Part shown: piece after piece, positions 25,274 through 33,513 of the stretch | How positions within the stretch are numbered: the first letter of the stretch is position 1 | Layout of the letters: each line of letters opens with the position of its first letter | Assembly (NCBI GenBank): GCA_035711845.1 | Contig: DASTBU010000084.1 | Span: forward strand, 62,001-126,000 | Direction of reading: 5' to 3' | DNA: 64,000 bases | Source of the DNA: DASTBU01 sp035711845 | GTDB taxonomy: Bacteria; Acidobacteriota; Vicinamibacteria; Vicinamibacterales; 2-12-FULL-66-21 | Made by a program: the position numbers and the translations under genes | The notes under the pieces: model-generated | Databases searched by the model: none | Told to the model about the DNA's origin: nothing | What the model saw: only the letters and a program-made list of their open reading frames with translations

Positions 25274-26104
25274 ATGGACTCCACCCAGACGATTCTTCCC
25301 TCGCTGAGCGTTCCGAACCGCCCGACGCAGGCCGTGCGGAGCGATCATCCTGTCAGCATCGACGTTCAGCGACTGAATTTCTATTACGGTGCGAAGCGGG
25401 CGCTCGAGGACATCTCGATCGGGATTCCGGAACGGCTCGTGACCGCGTTCATCGGCCCGTCCGGCTGCGGGAAGAGCACCTTCCTCCGCACGCTGAACCG
25501 CATGAACGACATCATTCCTGGCACTCGCGTCGACGGACGCGTGCTCATCAACGGGGAGGACATCTACGGCCCCGGCACCGACGTGGTGGAACTGCGCCGC
25601 CGGGTCGGCATGGTCTTTCAGAAGTCCAACCCGTTCCCGAAGTCGGTCTTCGAGAACGTCGCCTACGGTCTGCGGATCAACGGCATCGCGAGCAGCCGCG
25701 CGGACCTGCACGAGCGCGTCGAGGAGAGCCTGAAGGCGGCGGCGATCTGGGACGAGGTGAAGGACCGGCTCGCCGAATCGGCACTGTCGCTGTCGGGCGG
25801 GCAGCAGCAGCGGCTGTGCATCGCACGCGCCCTCGCGATCAAGCCGGAGATCCTGCTGATGGACGAGCCGGCCTCCGCGCTCGACCCGATTGCCACCCAG
25901 CGGATCGAGGAGCTCGTTTACCACCTGAAGGCCGACTACACGATTGTGATTGTCACGCATAATATGCAGCAGGCCGCGCGCGTCTCGGACGGCACTGCGT
26001 TCTTCTGGCTCGGGCGGCTCGTCGAATACGGCCCGACCGATCGCATCTTCACGAACCCGGGAGAAACGCTGACGGAGGATTACGTCACGGGCCGATTCGG
26101 CTAA
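25274..26104 (+). CDS. pstB: Phosphate ABC transporter ATP-binding protein
   Basis: Energises the PstC-PstA channel. The 276-aa protein has Walker A (GPSGCGKSTFLR, about 70-81), the Q loop in MVFQKSNPFPKS, the ABC signature LSGGQQQRLCIARALA, and Walker B ILLMDEPASALDP. VIVTHNMQQAARVSD holds the switch histidine. The N-terminus is about 20 residues longer than in many PstB proteins. It has its own Pho promoter and is followed 54 bases later by phoU, separate from pstSCA by more than 11 kb. Confidence 0.95.
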   Translation: MDSTQTILPSLSVPNRPTQAVRSDHPVSIDVQRLNFYYGAKRALEDISIGIPERLVTAFIGPSGCGKSTFLRTLNRMNDIIPGTRVDGRVLINGEDIYGPGTDVVELRRRVGMVFQKSNPFPKSVFENVAYGLRINGIASSRADLHERVEESLKAAAIWDEVKDRLAESALSLSGGQQQRLCIARALAIKPEILLMDEPASALDPIATQRIEELVYHLKADYTIVIVTHNMQQAARVSDGTAFFWLGRLVEYGPTDRIFTNPGETLTEDYVTGRFG

Positions 26105-26106
26105 CG

Positions 26107-26153
26107 CATTCAGCCGTTCAGCAGTCAGCATTCAGCATTCAGCATTCAGCACT
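26107..26153. repeat. Short-word array, CATTCAG family
   Basis: The 54-base gap between pstB and phoU holds three direct copies of GCATTCA in a row and several degenerate relatives (TTCAGC, GTCAGC). The array lies inside a presumed operon, so it cannot be a complete transcription barrier. Confidence 0.65.
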
Positions 26154-26158
26154 GTTTT

Positions 26159-26839
26159 ATGCCAGAACGGATGGTCCCGCATTTTCAGGAGGAGCTCGAC
26201 GAGCTCAAGACGCGCCTGCTCGAGATGGGCGGCCTGGCGGAAGACCGCGTGCGATCGGCCGTGCAGGGACTGGTCGAACGCGACACGGCGCTGGTCGAAC
26301 GGGTGCTGGCCGGTGATACCCCGATCAACCAGCTCCATATCGAGATCGACAACCGCTCCTTCAGGATGCTCGCGCTGTACCAGCCGATGGCCGTGGATCT
26401 GCGGGCGATCGTGTCGGCCGTCAAGATCAACACCGACCTCGAGCGCATGGGGGACCTGGCCGTCAACATCGCGGAGGCCGTGCGCCGCTACCTGCGCCAC
26501 ACGCCGGTCAAGCAGCTGATCGACATCCCTCGAATGGCCGAGATCGCCCAGCACATGCTCCGCGATTCCCTGGACGCATACGTCCGCCGCGATACGCAGC
26601 TCGCTCACGCCGTGCTCAACGAGGACGACACGCTCGACGCGCTGAAGCAGCAGGTGTTCCGGGAGCTGCTCACCTACATGCTGCAGGACCCCTCCACCAT
26701 CGAGCCCGCGCTCGATCTCATCCTGATTTCACGCCACCTGGAGCGCATCGGGGACCACGCCACCAACGTCGCCGAGGACGTGATCTTCATGGTGTCGGCC
26801 CGCGACGTGCGTCATCACGCGGGGGAGGTGGGGGCGTAA
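26159..26839 (+). CDS. phoU: Phosphate signalling protein PhoU
   Basis: A 226-aa all-helical protein with two PhoU repeats. The first repeat has LLEMGGLAEDRVRSAVQGLVE and MAVDLRAIVSAVKINTDLERMGDLAVNIA; the second repeats the ERIGDHATNVAEDVIFMV pattern that holds the metal-binding E-x-x-x-D residues. PhoU links Pst transport to PhoR so that PhoB is off when phosphate is plentiful. It follows pstB by 54 bases and shares its Pho promoter. Confidence 0.94.
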   Translation: MPERMVPHFQEELDELKTRLLEMGGLAEDRVRSAVQGLVERDTALVERVLAGDTPINQLHIEIDNRSFRMLALYQPMAVDLRAIVSAVKINTDLERMGDLAVNIAEAVRRYLRHTPVKQLIDIPRMAEIAQHMLRDSLDAYVRRDTQLAHAVLNEDDTLDALKQQVFRELLTYMLQDPSTIEPALDLILISRHLERIGDHATNVAEDVIFMVSARDVRHHAGEVGA

Positions 26840-27030
26840 TTCAGTTGCCGGCTGCCAGTTGTCAGATGCCGACGGCGGCGCCCTACCGTGTCCGGTTCCC
26901 AGTGTCCAGTCCGGACGGTGGACGGCCGACCGCCCTCTACAGTCGGGTTCCCGGGTCGGATGGCGGACGGCGGAGGACGGTTGCGGCCGCCGTTCTCAGC
27001 CCGATAGCTGATAGCCGACCGCTCTCTTGA
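26840..27030. repeat. Degenerate word array with GGACGGCGG and TGCCAGTT words
   Basis: The gap between phoU and yacG is made of short drifting words: GTTGCCGGCTGCCAGTTGTCAG, then GTGTCC/GGTTCCC variants, then GGATGGCGGACGGCGG and GATAGCTGATAGCCGA. No gene, promoter or clean hairpin stands out. Confidence 0.5.
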
Positions 27031-27044
27031 TAGAATGATCAGGT

Positions 27045-27221
27045 TTGCCACGGCCCGACCCGCTCTGCGTGTACTGCCGCCGCTCCCCTGCAGACCCCAA
27101 GTGGAAACCGTTCTGCAGCGAGCGATGCAGGATGGCTGACCTTGGCCGGTGGCTTTCCGAGGAGTATCGGGTGCCCGAAGAGGCCCCGCCGGACCGGCCG
27201 GAGGATGCCGGGGACGAATAA
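27045..27221 (+). CDS. yacG: YacG-type zinc-finger protein (DNA gyrase inhibitor family)
   Basis: A 58-aa frame with four zinc-ligand cysteines: CVYC near residues 8-11 and CSERC near 25-29, followed by RMADLGRWLSEEYRVP, the conserved YacG tail (ΦxDLGRWxxEEYRΦP). The acidic C-terminus (EAPPDRPEDAGDE) is also usual. In E. coli YacG binds GyrB and inhibits gyrase. An in-frame TGA lies three codons upstream, so the start must be TTG at 27045 or GTG at 27072; TTG keeps the whole zinc site. It lies 26 bases before citrate synthase. Confidence 0.85.
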   Translation: MPRPDPLCVYCRRSPADPKWKPFCSERCRMADLGRWLSEEYRVPEEAPPDRPEDAGDE

Positions 27222-27247
27222 GCCGCTCAACGCCGAACCAGCTCCGC

Positions 27248-28534
27248 ATGGCCGACACGCTCACGATCACCGATAACCGCACCGGCAGGCAGTACGAAAT
27301 CCCCATTCAGGATGGCACCATACGGGCCATGGACCTGCGGCAGATCAAGGTCAGCCCGGACGAGTTCGGGATGATGACGTACGACCCGGCGTTCATGAAC
27401 ACCGCCGCCTGCCGCAGCCGGATCACCTACATCGACGGCGATCGGGGCGTGCTCCTCTACCGCGGGTATCCGATCGAACAGCTCGCCGAGCAGAGCAACT
27501 TCCTGGAAACGGCGTACCTGATCCTGTTCGGCGAACTGCCGGGCGCCACGGAGCTGGAGAAGTGGGCGCGGGACGTCACGCTGCATACGATGCTGCACAC
27601 CAACCTGGCGAAGCTGATGGAAGGCTTCCGCCACGACGCCCACCCGATGGGCATGTTCATCAGCACCGTCGGCGCGCTCTCGACGTTCTACCCTGACGCC
27701 AAGCAGATCTATTCCCCCGACTCGCGGCGGCTCCAGACGATCCGGTTGATCGCGAAGGTGCCGTCGATCGCGGCCTACGCGTTCCGCCATTCAATCGGCC
27801 GTCCCTTCAACAACCCGGACAACGAGCTCGGCTACGCCGGCAACTTCCTGAACATGCTGTTCCGGATGACCGAGCTGAAATACAAGCCGAACCCGATCCT
27901 CGAGCGCGCGCTGGACGTCCTCTTCATCCTGCACGCCGATCACGAGCAGAACTGCAGCACCAGCACGATGCGGAACATCGGCAGCTCGGACGCCGACCCG
28001 TACTCGGCGCTTGCAGGCGCGGCGGCCGCGCTGTACGGTCCGCTCCACGGCGGCGCGAACGAGGCGGTGCTCCGGATGCTCACCGAGATCGGATCGATTT
28101 CCAACGTGCCCGCCTTCATCAAACGTGTGAAGGGCGGCGACGGACGGCTGATGGGGTTCGGGCATCGCGTGTACAAGTCGTACGACCCACGCGCGAAGAT
28201 CATCAAGCGGATCGCCGATCTGGTCTTCGAGGTGACGGGCAAGAACCCGCTGCTCGAGATCGCGCTGGAGCTCGAACGCATCGCGCTCGAGGACGACTAC
28301 TTCGTCACTCGCAGGCTTTACCCGAACGTGGACTTCTACTCCGGCCTGATCTACCAGGCGATGGGCTTCCCCGTGGACATGTTCCCGGTGATGTTCGCCA
28401 TCCCGCGCGCGGCCGGATGGATTGCGCAGTGGGAGGAGATGCTGACCGACCCCGAGCAGAAGATCGCCCGCCCGCGCCAGATCTACGACGGGCCCGGCAA
28501 GCGGGACTACGTCCCGCGCGAAAAACGACGCTAA
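27248..28534 (+). CDS. gltA: Citrate synthase, type II
   Basis: Condenses oxaloacetate and acetyl-CoA into citrate. The 428-aa length is that of hexameric type II enzymes. Catalytic segments are visible: LHADHEQNCSTSTMRNIGSS, the citrate histidine in GPLHGGANEAVLRML, MGFGHRVYKSYDPRAKI, and near the C-terminus PRAAGWIAQWEEML with the substrate arginine. The ATG at 27248 gives MADTLTITDNRTGRQYEIP, the normal N-terminal beta structure; the frame upstream overlaps yacG and is rejected. No strong ribosome site precedes it, so coupling to yacG is possible. Confidence 0.96.
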   Translation: MADTLTITDNRTGRQYEIPIQDGTIRAMDLRQIKVSPDEFGMMTYDPAFMNTAACRSRITYIDGDRGVLLYRGYPIEQLAEQSNFLETAYLILFGELPGATELEKWARDVTLHTMLHTNLAKLMEGFRHDAHPMGMFISTVGALSTFYPDAKQIYSPDSRRLQTIRLIAKVPSIAAYAFRHSIGRPFNNPDNELGYAGNFLNMLFRMTELKYKPNPILERALDVLFILHADHEQNCSTSTMRNIGSSDADPYSALAGAAAALYGPLHGGANEAVLRMLTEIGSISNVPAFIKRVKGGDGRLMGFGHRVYKSYDPRAKIIKRIADLVFEVTGKNPLLEIALELERIALEDDYFVTRRLYPNVDFYSGLIYQAMGFPVDMFPVMFAIPRAAGWIAQWEEMLTDPEQKIARPRQIYDGPGKRDYVPREKRR

Positions 28535-28943
28535 ACTCTTAGGTCCCTGGTCCCTGGCTCCCTCGGTCACAGGTCCCTGGTCCGAGTCCCTGAGTCACTG
28601 GTCCCTGGTCCGGGTCCTCGGTCACTGGTCCCCTGGTCCGGGTCCCTCGGTCACTGGTCGCCTGGTCCGGGTCCCTCGGTCACTGGTCTCTGGTTGGTCC
28701 GGGGCCCTCGGCCACTGGTCCCTGGTCCGGGTCACTGGTCCTGGTCAAAGGTCCCGGGTAAAGAGCACAGGGTACCGACCTGCGACCGAGCGACCTGCCA
28801 GCGAGCGACCGAGCGACTTGCGACCGAGCGACTTGCGACCGAGGGACTCGCGACCGAGGGACTCGCGACCGAGGGACTGCGACCAAGGGACCAAGGACCA
28901 TAGGGACTAGGGACCAGGGACCGTAGGGACCAGGGACCGATCG
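28535..28943. repeat. Large tripartite word array
   Basis: The whole 409-base gap after gltA is word-repeat. The left part (28540-28755) repeats GGTCCCTGGTCC with GGTCACT variants. The middle (about 28780-28885) repeats GCGACCGAGCGACTT and GCGACCGAGGGACT. The right end (28885-28940) repeats GGGACCAGGGACC, the reverse complement of the left word. The ends could pair over long distance. Unit lengths drift, unlike a CRISPR array. The next gene starts inside its edge. Confidence 0.8.
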
Positions 28944-29831
28944 ATGTCAAAACTCAGTGTGCTATCTGCGTGTCTGTTCGCGGCCTGCCTGTCGGCGGCT
29001 CAGCCGGCTGCAAGGTTCGATGGTGACCGCGCCTTCGCGCATGTCCGGAGGATCGTCGAGATCGGCCCGCGCCCGGCCGGCTCGGAGGGGGCGGCGCGCA
29101 CGCGCGAGTACATCACGACACAGCTGAGGGCGCTCGGGCTCACGGTCGCCGAGCAGTCGTTCGAGGCACAGACGCCGCTGGGCCCGATCCGCACGGTCAA
29201 CCTGCGCGCGATGGTTCCCGGAACGAACGGCACCGCCGGGCCGCGCCTGGTCATTGCCGGGCACTACGATACGAAGCTCTTCCGCGACTTCGCCTTCGTC
29301 GGCGCCAATGACGGCGGCTCCAGCGCCGCCTTCCTCATCGAGCTCGCGCGTGTGCTGAAGGACGGAAAACGCGCCCTGCCCATCGAGCTGGTGTTCTTCG
29401 ACGGCGAAGAGGCGGTCATCGAGTGGGTGGACAACGATCACACCTACGGCAGCCGGCACTACGTGGACGAGGCGCGCCGCAACGGCACCCTGAAAGACAT
29501 CCGCGCGATGATTCTGGTGGACATGATCGGCGACAGGGATCTGCGGATCATGCGGGATACGAACTCCACGCCGTGGCTGACCGACATTTTCTGGGACGCC
29601 GCGAAGCGGCTCGGCCGCCGCGAGTTCGTGGACGAGGCGCTGGACATCCAGGACGACCACATCCCCTTCCTGCAAGCCGGCGTGCCCGCCGTCGACATCA
29701 TCGACCTCGACTATCCGGCCTGGCACACCGAGGCCGACACCATCGACAGGGTTTCAGGGCAGTCGCTGCAGGTGGTGGGAGACGTGCTGCTCGCCGCCCT
29801 TCCGGACGTGATCGCGCACATCGGACGATGA
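28944..29831 (+). CDS. Exported M28-family zinc enzyme, glutaminyl-cyclase-like
   Basis: A 295-aa secreted protein (signal peptide MSKLSVLSACLFAACLSAAQ). The M28 zinc ligands are in order: His and Asp in AGHYDTKLF and GANDGGSSAAFL, Glu in FFDGEEAVIEW, Asp in ILVDMIGDRDL, and His in YPAWHTEADT. The segments DNDHTYGSRHYVDEARR and IQDDHIPFLQAGVPAVDIIDLD match glutaminyl-peptide cyclotransferases more than aminopeptidases. It could form N-terminal pyroglutamate on exported proteins, or be a peptidase; the fold is sure and the reaction is not. It stands alone between two word arrays. Confidence 0.85.
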   Translation: MSKLSVLSACLFAACLSAAQPAARFDGDRAFAHVRRIVEIGPRPAGSEGAARTREYITTQLRALGLTVAEQSFEAQTPLGPIRTVNLRAMVPGTNGTAGPRLVIAGHYDTKLFRDFAFVGANDGGSSAAFLIELARVLKDGKRALPIELVFFDGEEAVIEWVDNDHTYGSRHYVDEARRNGTLKDIRAMILVDMIGDRDLRIMRDTNSTPWLTDIFWDAAKRLGRREFVDEALDIQDDHIPFLQAGVPAVDIIDLDYPAWHTEADTIDRVSGQSLQVVGDVLLAALPDVIAHIGR

Positions 29832-29905
29832 CTCTCTCGGGGCTCGGGACTCGGGGCTCGGGGCTCGGGACTTCGGACTCGGGGCTCGGGGCTCGGGGCT
29901 CGTGA
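29832..29905. repeat. Short-word array, GGGGCTCGGGACT family
   Basis: About eight tandem variants of GGGGCTCG/GGACTCG fill the 74-base gap between two convergent genes. The GC-rich direct repeats show no T-run and no obvious hairpin. Confidence 0.65.
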
Positions 29906-31117
29906 TCAGGGATGAGGGACCAGGGACCCAAGTATCTCCTGCTCCGTCAGCACGGAGGCGGATGATTTCGCCTTCGCGAAGATGCGGTCCACCACCTCGT
30001 CGGAGGCCGGCAGCCCACGCTTCTCGAGCCAGTACACGACGTTCGACTTGCCCGACATCGGACCGACCTCGATTTCCTGCTCGCGTCCGACGAGGCTGGC
30101 TGGCACGCCGGAGTACACGGCGTCCACGAGCGCGCGGTCGTTCTTGCGGAAGGCTTTGATCACGGCGGCGGCGTGCACACCCGTCGCCGTCCTGAAGGCG
30201 TCGCGGCCGACAACCGGGTAATTCGGCGGAATGGGAACGCCGGTGACCTCCGAGACGTACTGGCAGTAGTCGACCAGCCCCGCCAGGTCGCGCTCGATGT
30301 AGCCCATGAGCACCAGGTTCACGAGCAGCATGTCCATCGGCGTGTTGCCCACGCGCTCGCCGATGCCAATCGCGGTCCCATGAATCCGCGTCGCACCGGC
30401 CTCGAGCGCGGCGAGCGAGTTCACGACGGCCAGGTTCCGGTCGCGATGGCCGTGCCAGTCGATGCCGATCCCCCCACCGCACTCCTCGATGACCTGGCCG
30501 ACGAAACGCACGACGGCGGCGGCGCCGAGCGGCGTGGCGTGGCCGACCGTGTCCGCGATGCAGACCCGCTTCGCGCCGGCGCGAATCGCGGTCGCATAGA
30601 GCGCCCGCAGCGTGTCCGGGTCGGCCCTGGTCGTGTCCTCGGTCACGTACATCACCGGCAGCCCCTCACTCACGGCGAAGGCGACTGCCTCTTCGGTCAG
30701 CTTCTGAAGCTTGTCCAGCGACCATCCCTCGGCATATTGCCGCAGCGGGCTCGACCCGATGAACGCGCAGCATTCGATTTCGAGGCCGGTCCGCTGGGCG
30801 ACTTCGACGATCGGCTCGATATCGGCGACCATCGTCCGCGCCGCGCAGTTGGCCCGGACCCTCAATCGTTGCTCGACGATTTCGCGCGCCAGCCGGTCCA
30901 CGTCGCGGACCACGTGCGGACCTGCTCCTGGCAGCCCGATGTCGGCGGTGTCGATTCCGAGCCGATCGATCAAGTGCAGGATACGGAGCTTCTCGTCGAT
31001 CGTCGGACAGCGCACGGAGGGCGACTGCAGCCCGTCCCTCAGCGTTTCGTCATCGAGCAGCACGGTGGCTGGCCTGGGCGCGTCGGTACGGTTCCAGTCG
31101 TGGATCAGTGGATGCAT
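29906..31117 (-). CDS. LeuA/NifV-type acyl-CoA:2-oxoacid synthase (isopropylmalate/homocitrate synthase family)
   Basis: A 403-aa TIM-barrel of the DRE-TIM family. The N-terminal catalytic motif is LLDDETLRDGLQSPSV. A second signature, CIADTVGHATPLGAAAVV, precedes the metal histidines in IDWHGHRDRNLAVVNSLAAL. The lid continues to VVGRDAFRTATGVHAAAV. The length lacks the full regulatory LeuA C-terminal domain, so it could be a homocitrate-, citramalate- or isopropylmalate-type synthase. The start at MHPLIHDW follows GGAAACGGAA. It stands alone, so the substrate cannot be set from context. Confidence 0.82.
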   Translation of the reverse strand: MHPLIHDWNRTDAPRPATVLLDDETLRDGLQSPSVRCPTIDEKLRILHLIDRLGIDTADIGLPGAGPHVVRDVDRLAREIVEQRLRVRANCAARTMVADIEPIVEVAQRTGLEIECCAFIGSSPLRQYAEGWSLDKLQKLTEEAVAFAVSEGLPVMYVTEDTTRADPDTLRALYATAIRAGAKRVCIADTVGHATPLGAAAVVRFVGQVIEECGGGIGIDWHGHRDRNLAVVNSLAALEAGATRIHGTAIGIGERVGNTPMDMLLVNLVLMGYIERDLAGLVDYCQYVSEVTGVPIPPNYPVVGRDAFRTATGVHAAAVIKAFRKNDRALVDAVYSGVPASLVGREQEIEVGPMSGKSNVVYWLEKRGLPASDEVVDRIFAKAKSSASVLTEQEILGSLVPHP

Positions 31118-31201
31118 TTCCGTTTCCAATGGCACCTGTGCGCCCGGCACATGCCTTTCGCTGGCGTCGGCGGGCCCCTGCCGCGGCCGTGGCGGTCGCG
31201 G

Positions 31202-31483
31202 TCAGGCCGCTCGTGATTGAATCAGCCGGATCGTGACGAGCCCCGCGAGGAGGAGAACGCTCGCCCAGAGCGTCGAGACCCAGACCGCGTCACGGACGGT
31301 GACCTCCATGATCTGGGACATGGGGATCCGGGGCCCGCGACCGGCCTCGTGAAGGGCCCAGCGGAACAAGTACTCCTTCACGCCGCGCGTCAGCAGGAGG
31401 TCGTAGATCCCGTTCCACACCACCACCGCCATCGCGAGCCAGATCGCAACGCCGATCCGTTCGGTCAAGGACAGGCGGCGCAT
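31202..31483 (-). CDS. Small two-segment membrane protein
   Basis: A 93-aa protein with two hydrophobic helices (IGVAIWLAMAVVVWNGIYDLLL and AVWVSTLWASVLLLAGLVTIRLI), separated by a cytoplasmic or periplasmic loop of about 30 residues (KEYLFRWALHEAGRGPRIPM). Its ATG shares one base with the stop codon of the SpoIIE-type phosphatase gene (TGATG), so the two are coupled. No domain is recognised; a membrane partner for the phosphatase pathway is a guess from the overlap. Confidence 0.75.
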   Translation of the reverse strand: MRRLSLTERIGVAIWLAMAVVVWNGIYDLLLTRGVKEYLFRWALHEAGRGPRIPMSQIMEVTVRDAVWVSTLWASVLLLAGLVTIRLIQSRAA

Positions 31484-33087
31484 CAGTGCTGATAGCGGAG
31501 CACCATGGCGGTGATGTCGTCGCTCTGCGGCGCGCCCTTCGAGAACTCGCGCACGTCGGAGAACAGCGCCTCGAGCATGCGCTGCGGCTCGACACCCGTG
31601 TTGGCCGTGACGCAGCTCAGGATCCGGGCCTCGCCGTACTCTTCACCGGTGGCCGACAGCGCCTCGGAGATCCCGTCGCTGAAGATGATCAGCCAGTCGC
31701 CAGTTGAGAGCTGGACGGTCTCCTCTTCGTAGCTCGCCGATTCGAACAGCCCGACAATCGGCCCGCCGCGCTCGAGCCGGCGGAAGCCCTCGCGGCCCAC
31801 GATCAGCGGCGGGTTGTGGCCCGCATTACAGTACGTCAGGTGGCCGTCGGCCTGCAGCGCGCCGTACATGAGCGTGACGAACCGCGACTCGATGCCGCGC
31901 CGATACAATGCCAGATTCACCCGTCTGATCGTCTGCGACGGCGGATCGTTGCTGGCCGCCTGAGCGGCGAAAATGCCCTGCATCATCGCGCTCAACAGCG
32001 CCGCCGGCGGCCCCTTGCCCGCGACGTCCCCCAGCGCAAACCCGAGGGAGCCGTCCGACAGGTCCACGTAATCGAAGAAGTCTCCGCCGATCGATCGGCA
32101 CGGCAGCGAGGCGGCAGCGGCGCGGAAGTAGGCGCCGCTCCGGCCGGCCTTGGGCAGCAGGGCCTGCTGGATCTCGGCCGCGATCCGCATCTCCTGCTCC
32201 ATCCTGGCCTTCTCCATCGTCTCGCGATAGAGCCGCGCGTTCTCGATCGCCACGGCCGCTTCCGTGGCGAGCGTCTCCAGCGCCGCACGGGTAGAGTTGG
32301 AGAGAAGCGATCCTTTTTCACGACTGTCCAGATAGAGCACGCCGATCCGGCGCTCCTCGCCGGCCGCCTCGGCCTTGTCGAGATAGCGCACGAGACGGAG
32401 CGGCACGCAGAGCACGTTGCGGATGCCGAGCGCGACCGTGCCGGAGTGGAAGTTCGCCAGTTCGCTGTCGAGCAGGTCCGCGACAATCCTGGGCTCGCCC
32501 GTCCGGAAGACCTCTTCGGGGATCTTCCGGCTGGTGGCGAAGCTGCCGCCGGGCAGCATGACGCGGCCGCGGTTGCGCGCCATCTTGAACTCGAGCTCGC
32601 CGGCCTGGTCGAGCATGATGAATCCGCGCTCGGCTCCGCTCACCTCGATCGCCGAATCCAGCACCAGCGACAGCACGTCGTCGAGCACCCGGCCCGAACC
32701 AAGCGCCCGCAGGCCCTCGAGCAGCACGGCAATCTGCCGGAGGTCGCCGATGGCGGTCGTCGTGGCGCGCTCCTGGGGGGGTGGACTATCGGCCAGCAGG
32801 AAGACCATCTCCGCGCCGCCGGTTCGGCCGAGCCGCACGCGGTCGCCATGGGCCAGTACGCGCTCGGTGACCTGGTCGCCGTTGACGTAGGTACCGTAGC
32901 GCGAGTTGCGGTCGCGCAGGGTGAACCGGTTGTCCTGGACGACTATCTCCGCGTGGTCGCGCGAAACCTCGCTGCCAGCGAGGCGGAGGTCGTTCGTCTC
33001 GCGTCGGCCGATTTCGAATTGGCCCTTCGAGATCGGCACGATGCGCCGGCCGAGCGCATCCGTCACTTCCAAGCGGGCATCGGGCAT
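31483..33087 (-). CDS. FHA-GAF-SpoIIE (PP2C-type) protein phosphatase, RsbU-like
   Basis: A 534-aa cytoplasmic signalling enzyme. The FHA domain is at about 1-95 (IGRRETNDLRL, SRDHAEIVV, DRNSRYGTYVNG, which binds phosphothreonine). A GAF domain spans about 120-285 and a coiled linker follows (EKARMEQEMRIAAEIQQALLP). The C-terminal SpoIIE/PP2C domain has the metal aspartates in GGDFFDYVDLSDG, FALGDVAGKGPPAALLSAMM and WLIIFSDGISEA. Such proteins dephosphorylate anti-sigma-antagonists in partner-switching stress responses. No anti-sigma genes are nearby. Confidence 0.92.
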   Translation of the reverse strand: MPDARLEVTDALGRRIVPISKGQFEIGRRETNDLRLAGSEVSRDHAEIVVQDNRFTLRDRNSRYGTYVNGDQVTERVLAHGDRVRLGRTGGAEMVFLLADSPPPQERATTTAIGDLRQIAVLLEGLRALGSGRVLDDVLSLVLDSAIEVSGAERGFIMLDQAGELEFKMARNRGRVMLPGGSFATSRKIPEEVFRTGEPRIVADLLDSELANFHSGTVALGIRNVLCVPLRLVRYLDKAEAAGEERRIGVLYLDSREKGSLLSNSTRAALETLATEAAVAIENARLYRETMEKARMEQEMRIAAEIQQALLPKAGRSGAYFRAAAASLPCRSIGGDFFDYVDLSDGSLGFALGDVAGKGPPAALLSAMMQGIFAAQAASNDPPSQTIRRVNLALYRRGIESRFVTLMYGALQADGHLTYCNAGHNPPLIVGREGFRRLERGGPIVGLFESASYEEETVQLSTGDWLIIFSDGISEALSATGEEYGEARILSCVTANTGVEPQRMLEALFSDVREFSKGAPQSDDITAMVLRYQH

Positions 33088-33149
33088 GAGGAAGTCTAGC
33101 TAAGCTCGAGCAGTGTGAACAAGTCCGACGGTCGGCAACACCCCAGCGT

Positions 33150-33431
33150 TCACCGCCGCCGCTGGATCGTCAGCACCAACACGACGATCGCACCGCCGGC
33201 GCACAGGCCGGCCAGCAACTGGAGCTCGTCGGGATTCGCCGCCGTCCTCGACGATTGCCCCAGATACCCGGCCATCACGACGAGCAGCACGACAGCGACC
33301 AGAGGCAGCAGCGGACGCCGACGAGGCCTGATTGCCGCTGGCTTGCGGACCGGATCCGTGGTTGCCGCGCCGCATCTGTAGCAAACAATGGCTTTGTCGG
33401 CAATCTCGGTCCCGCAACTCCGACACTGCAT
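33150..33431 (-). CDS. Zinc-ribbon membrane protein
   Basis: A 93-aa protein beginning MQCRSCGTEIADKAIVCYRCGAA trimmed of nothing essential: two CxxC pairs form a zinc ribbon at residues 3-20. A basic linker (PVRKPAAIRPRRRP) and two hydrophobic segments follow (LVAVVLLVVMAGYLG and LLAGLCAGGAIVVLVLTI). It stands 62 bases before the phosphatase gene and 82 after the zinc permease on the same strand. Function is unknown; small ribbon-plus-membrane proteins are common and diverse. Confidence 0.75.
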   Translation of the reverse strand: MQCRSCGTEIADKAIVCYRCGAATTDPVRKPAAIRPRRRPLLPLVAVVLLVVMAGYLGQSSRTAANPDELQLLAGLCAGGAIVVLVLTIQRRR

Positions 33432-33513
33432 CCGATGGATCGTACATTGCGGATCGTCGAAATGGCAACATCGCGACCGGCGCCGGAGTCTCCGACCGCT
33501 GCAGCGCCGGAGA

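Noticed and set aside
28535..28943. Resemblance to a CRISPR array
   Set aside because: Unit length drifts, there are no constant repeats with unique spacers, and no cas genes are near.
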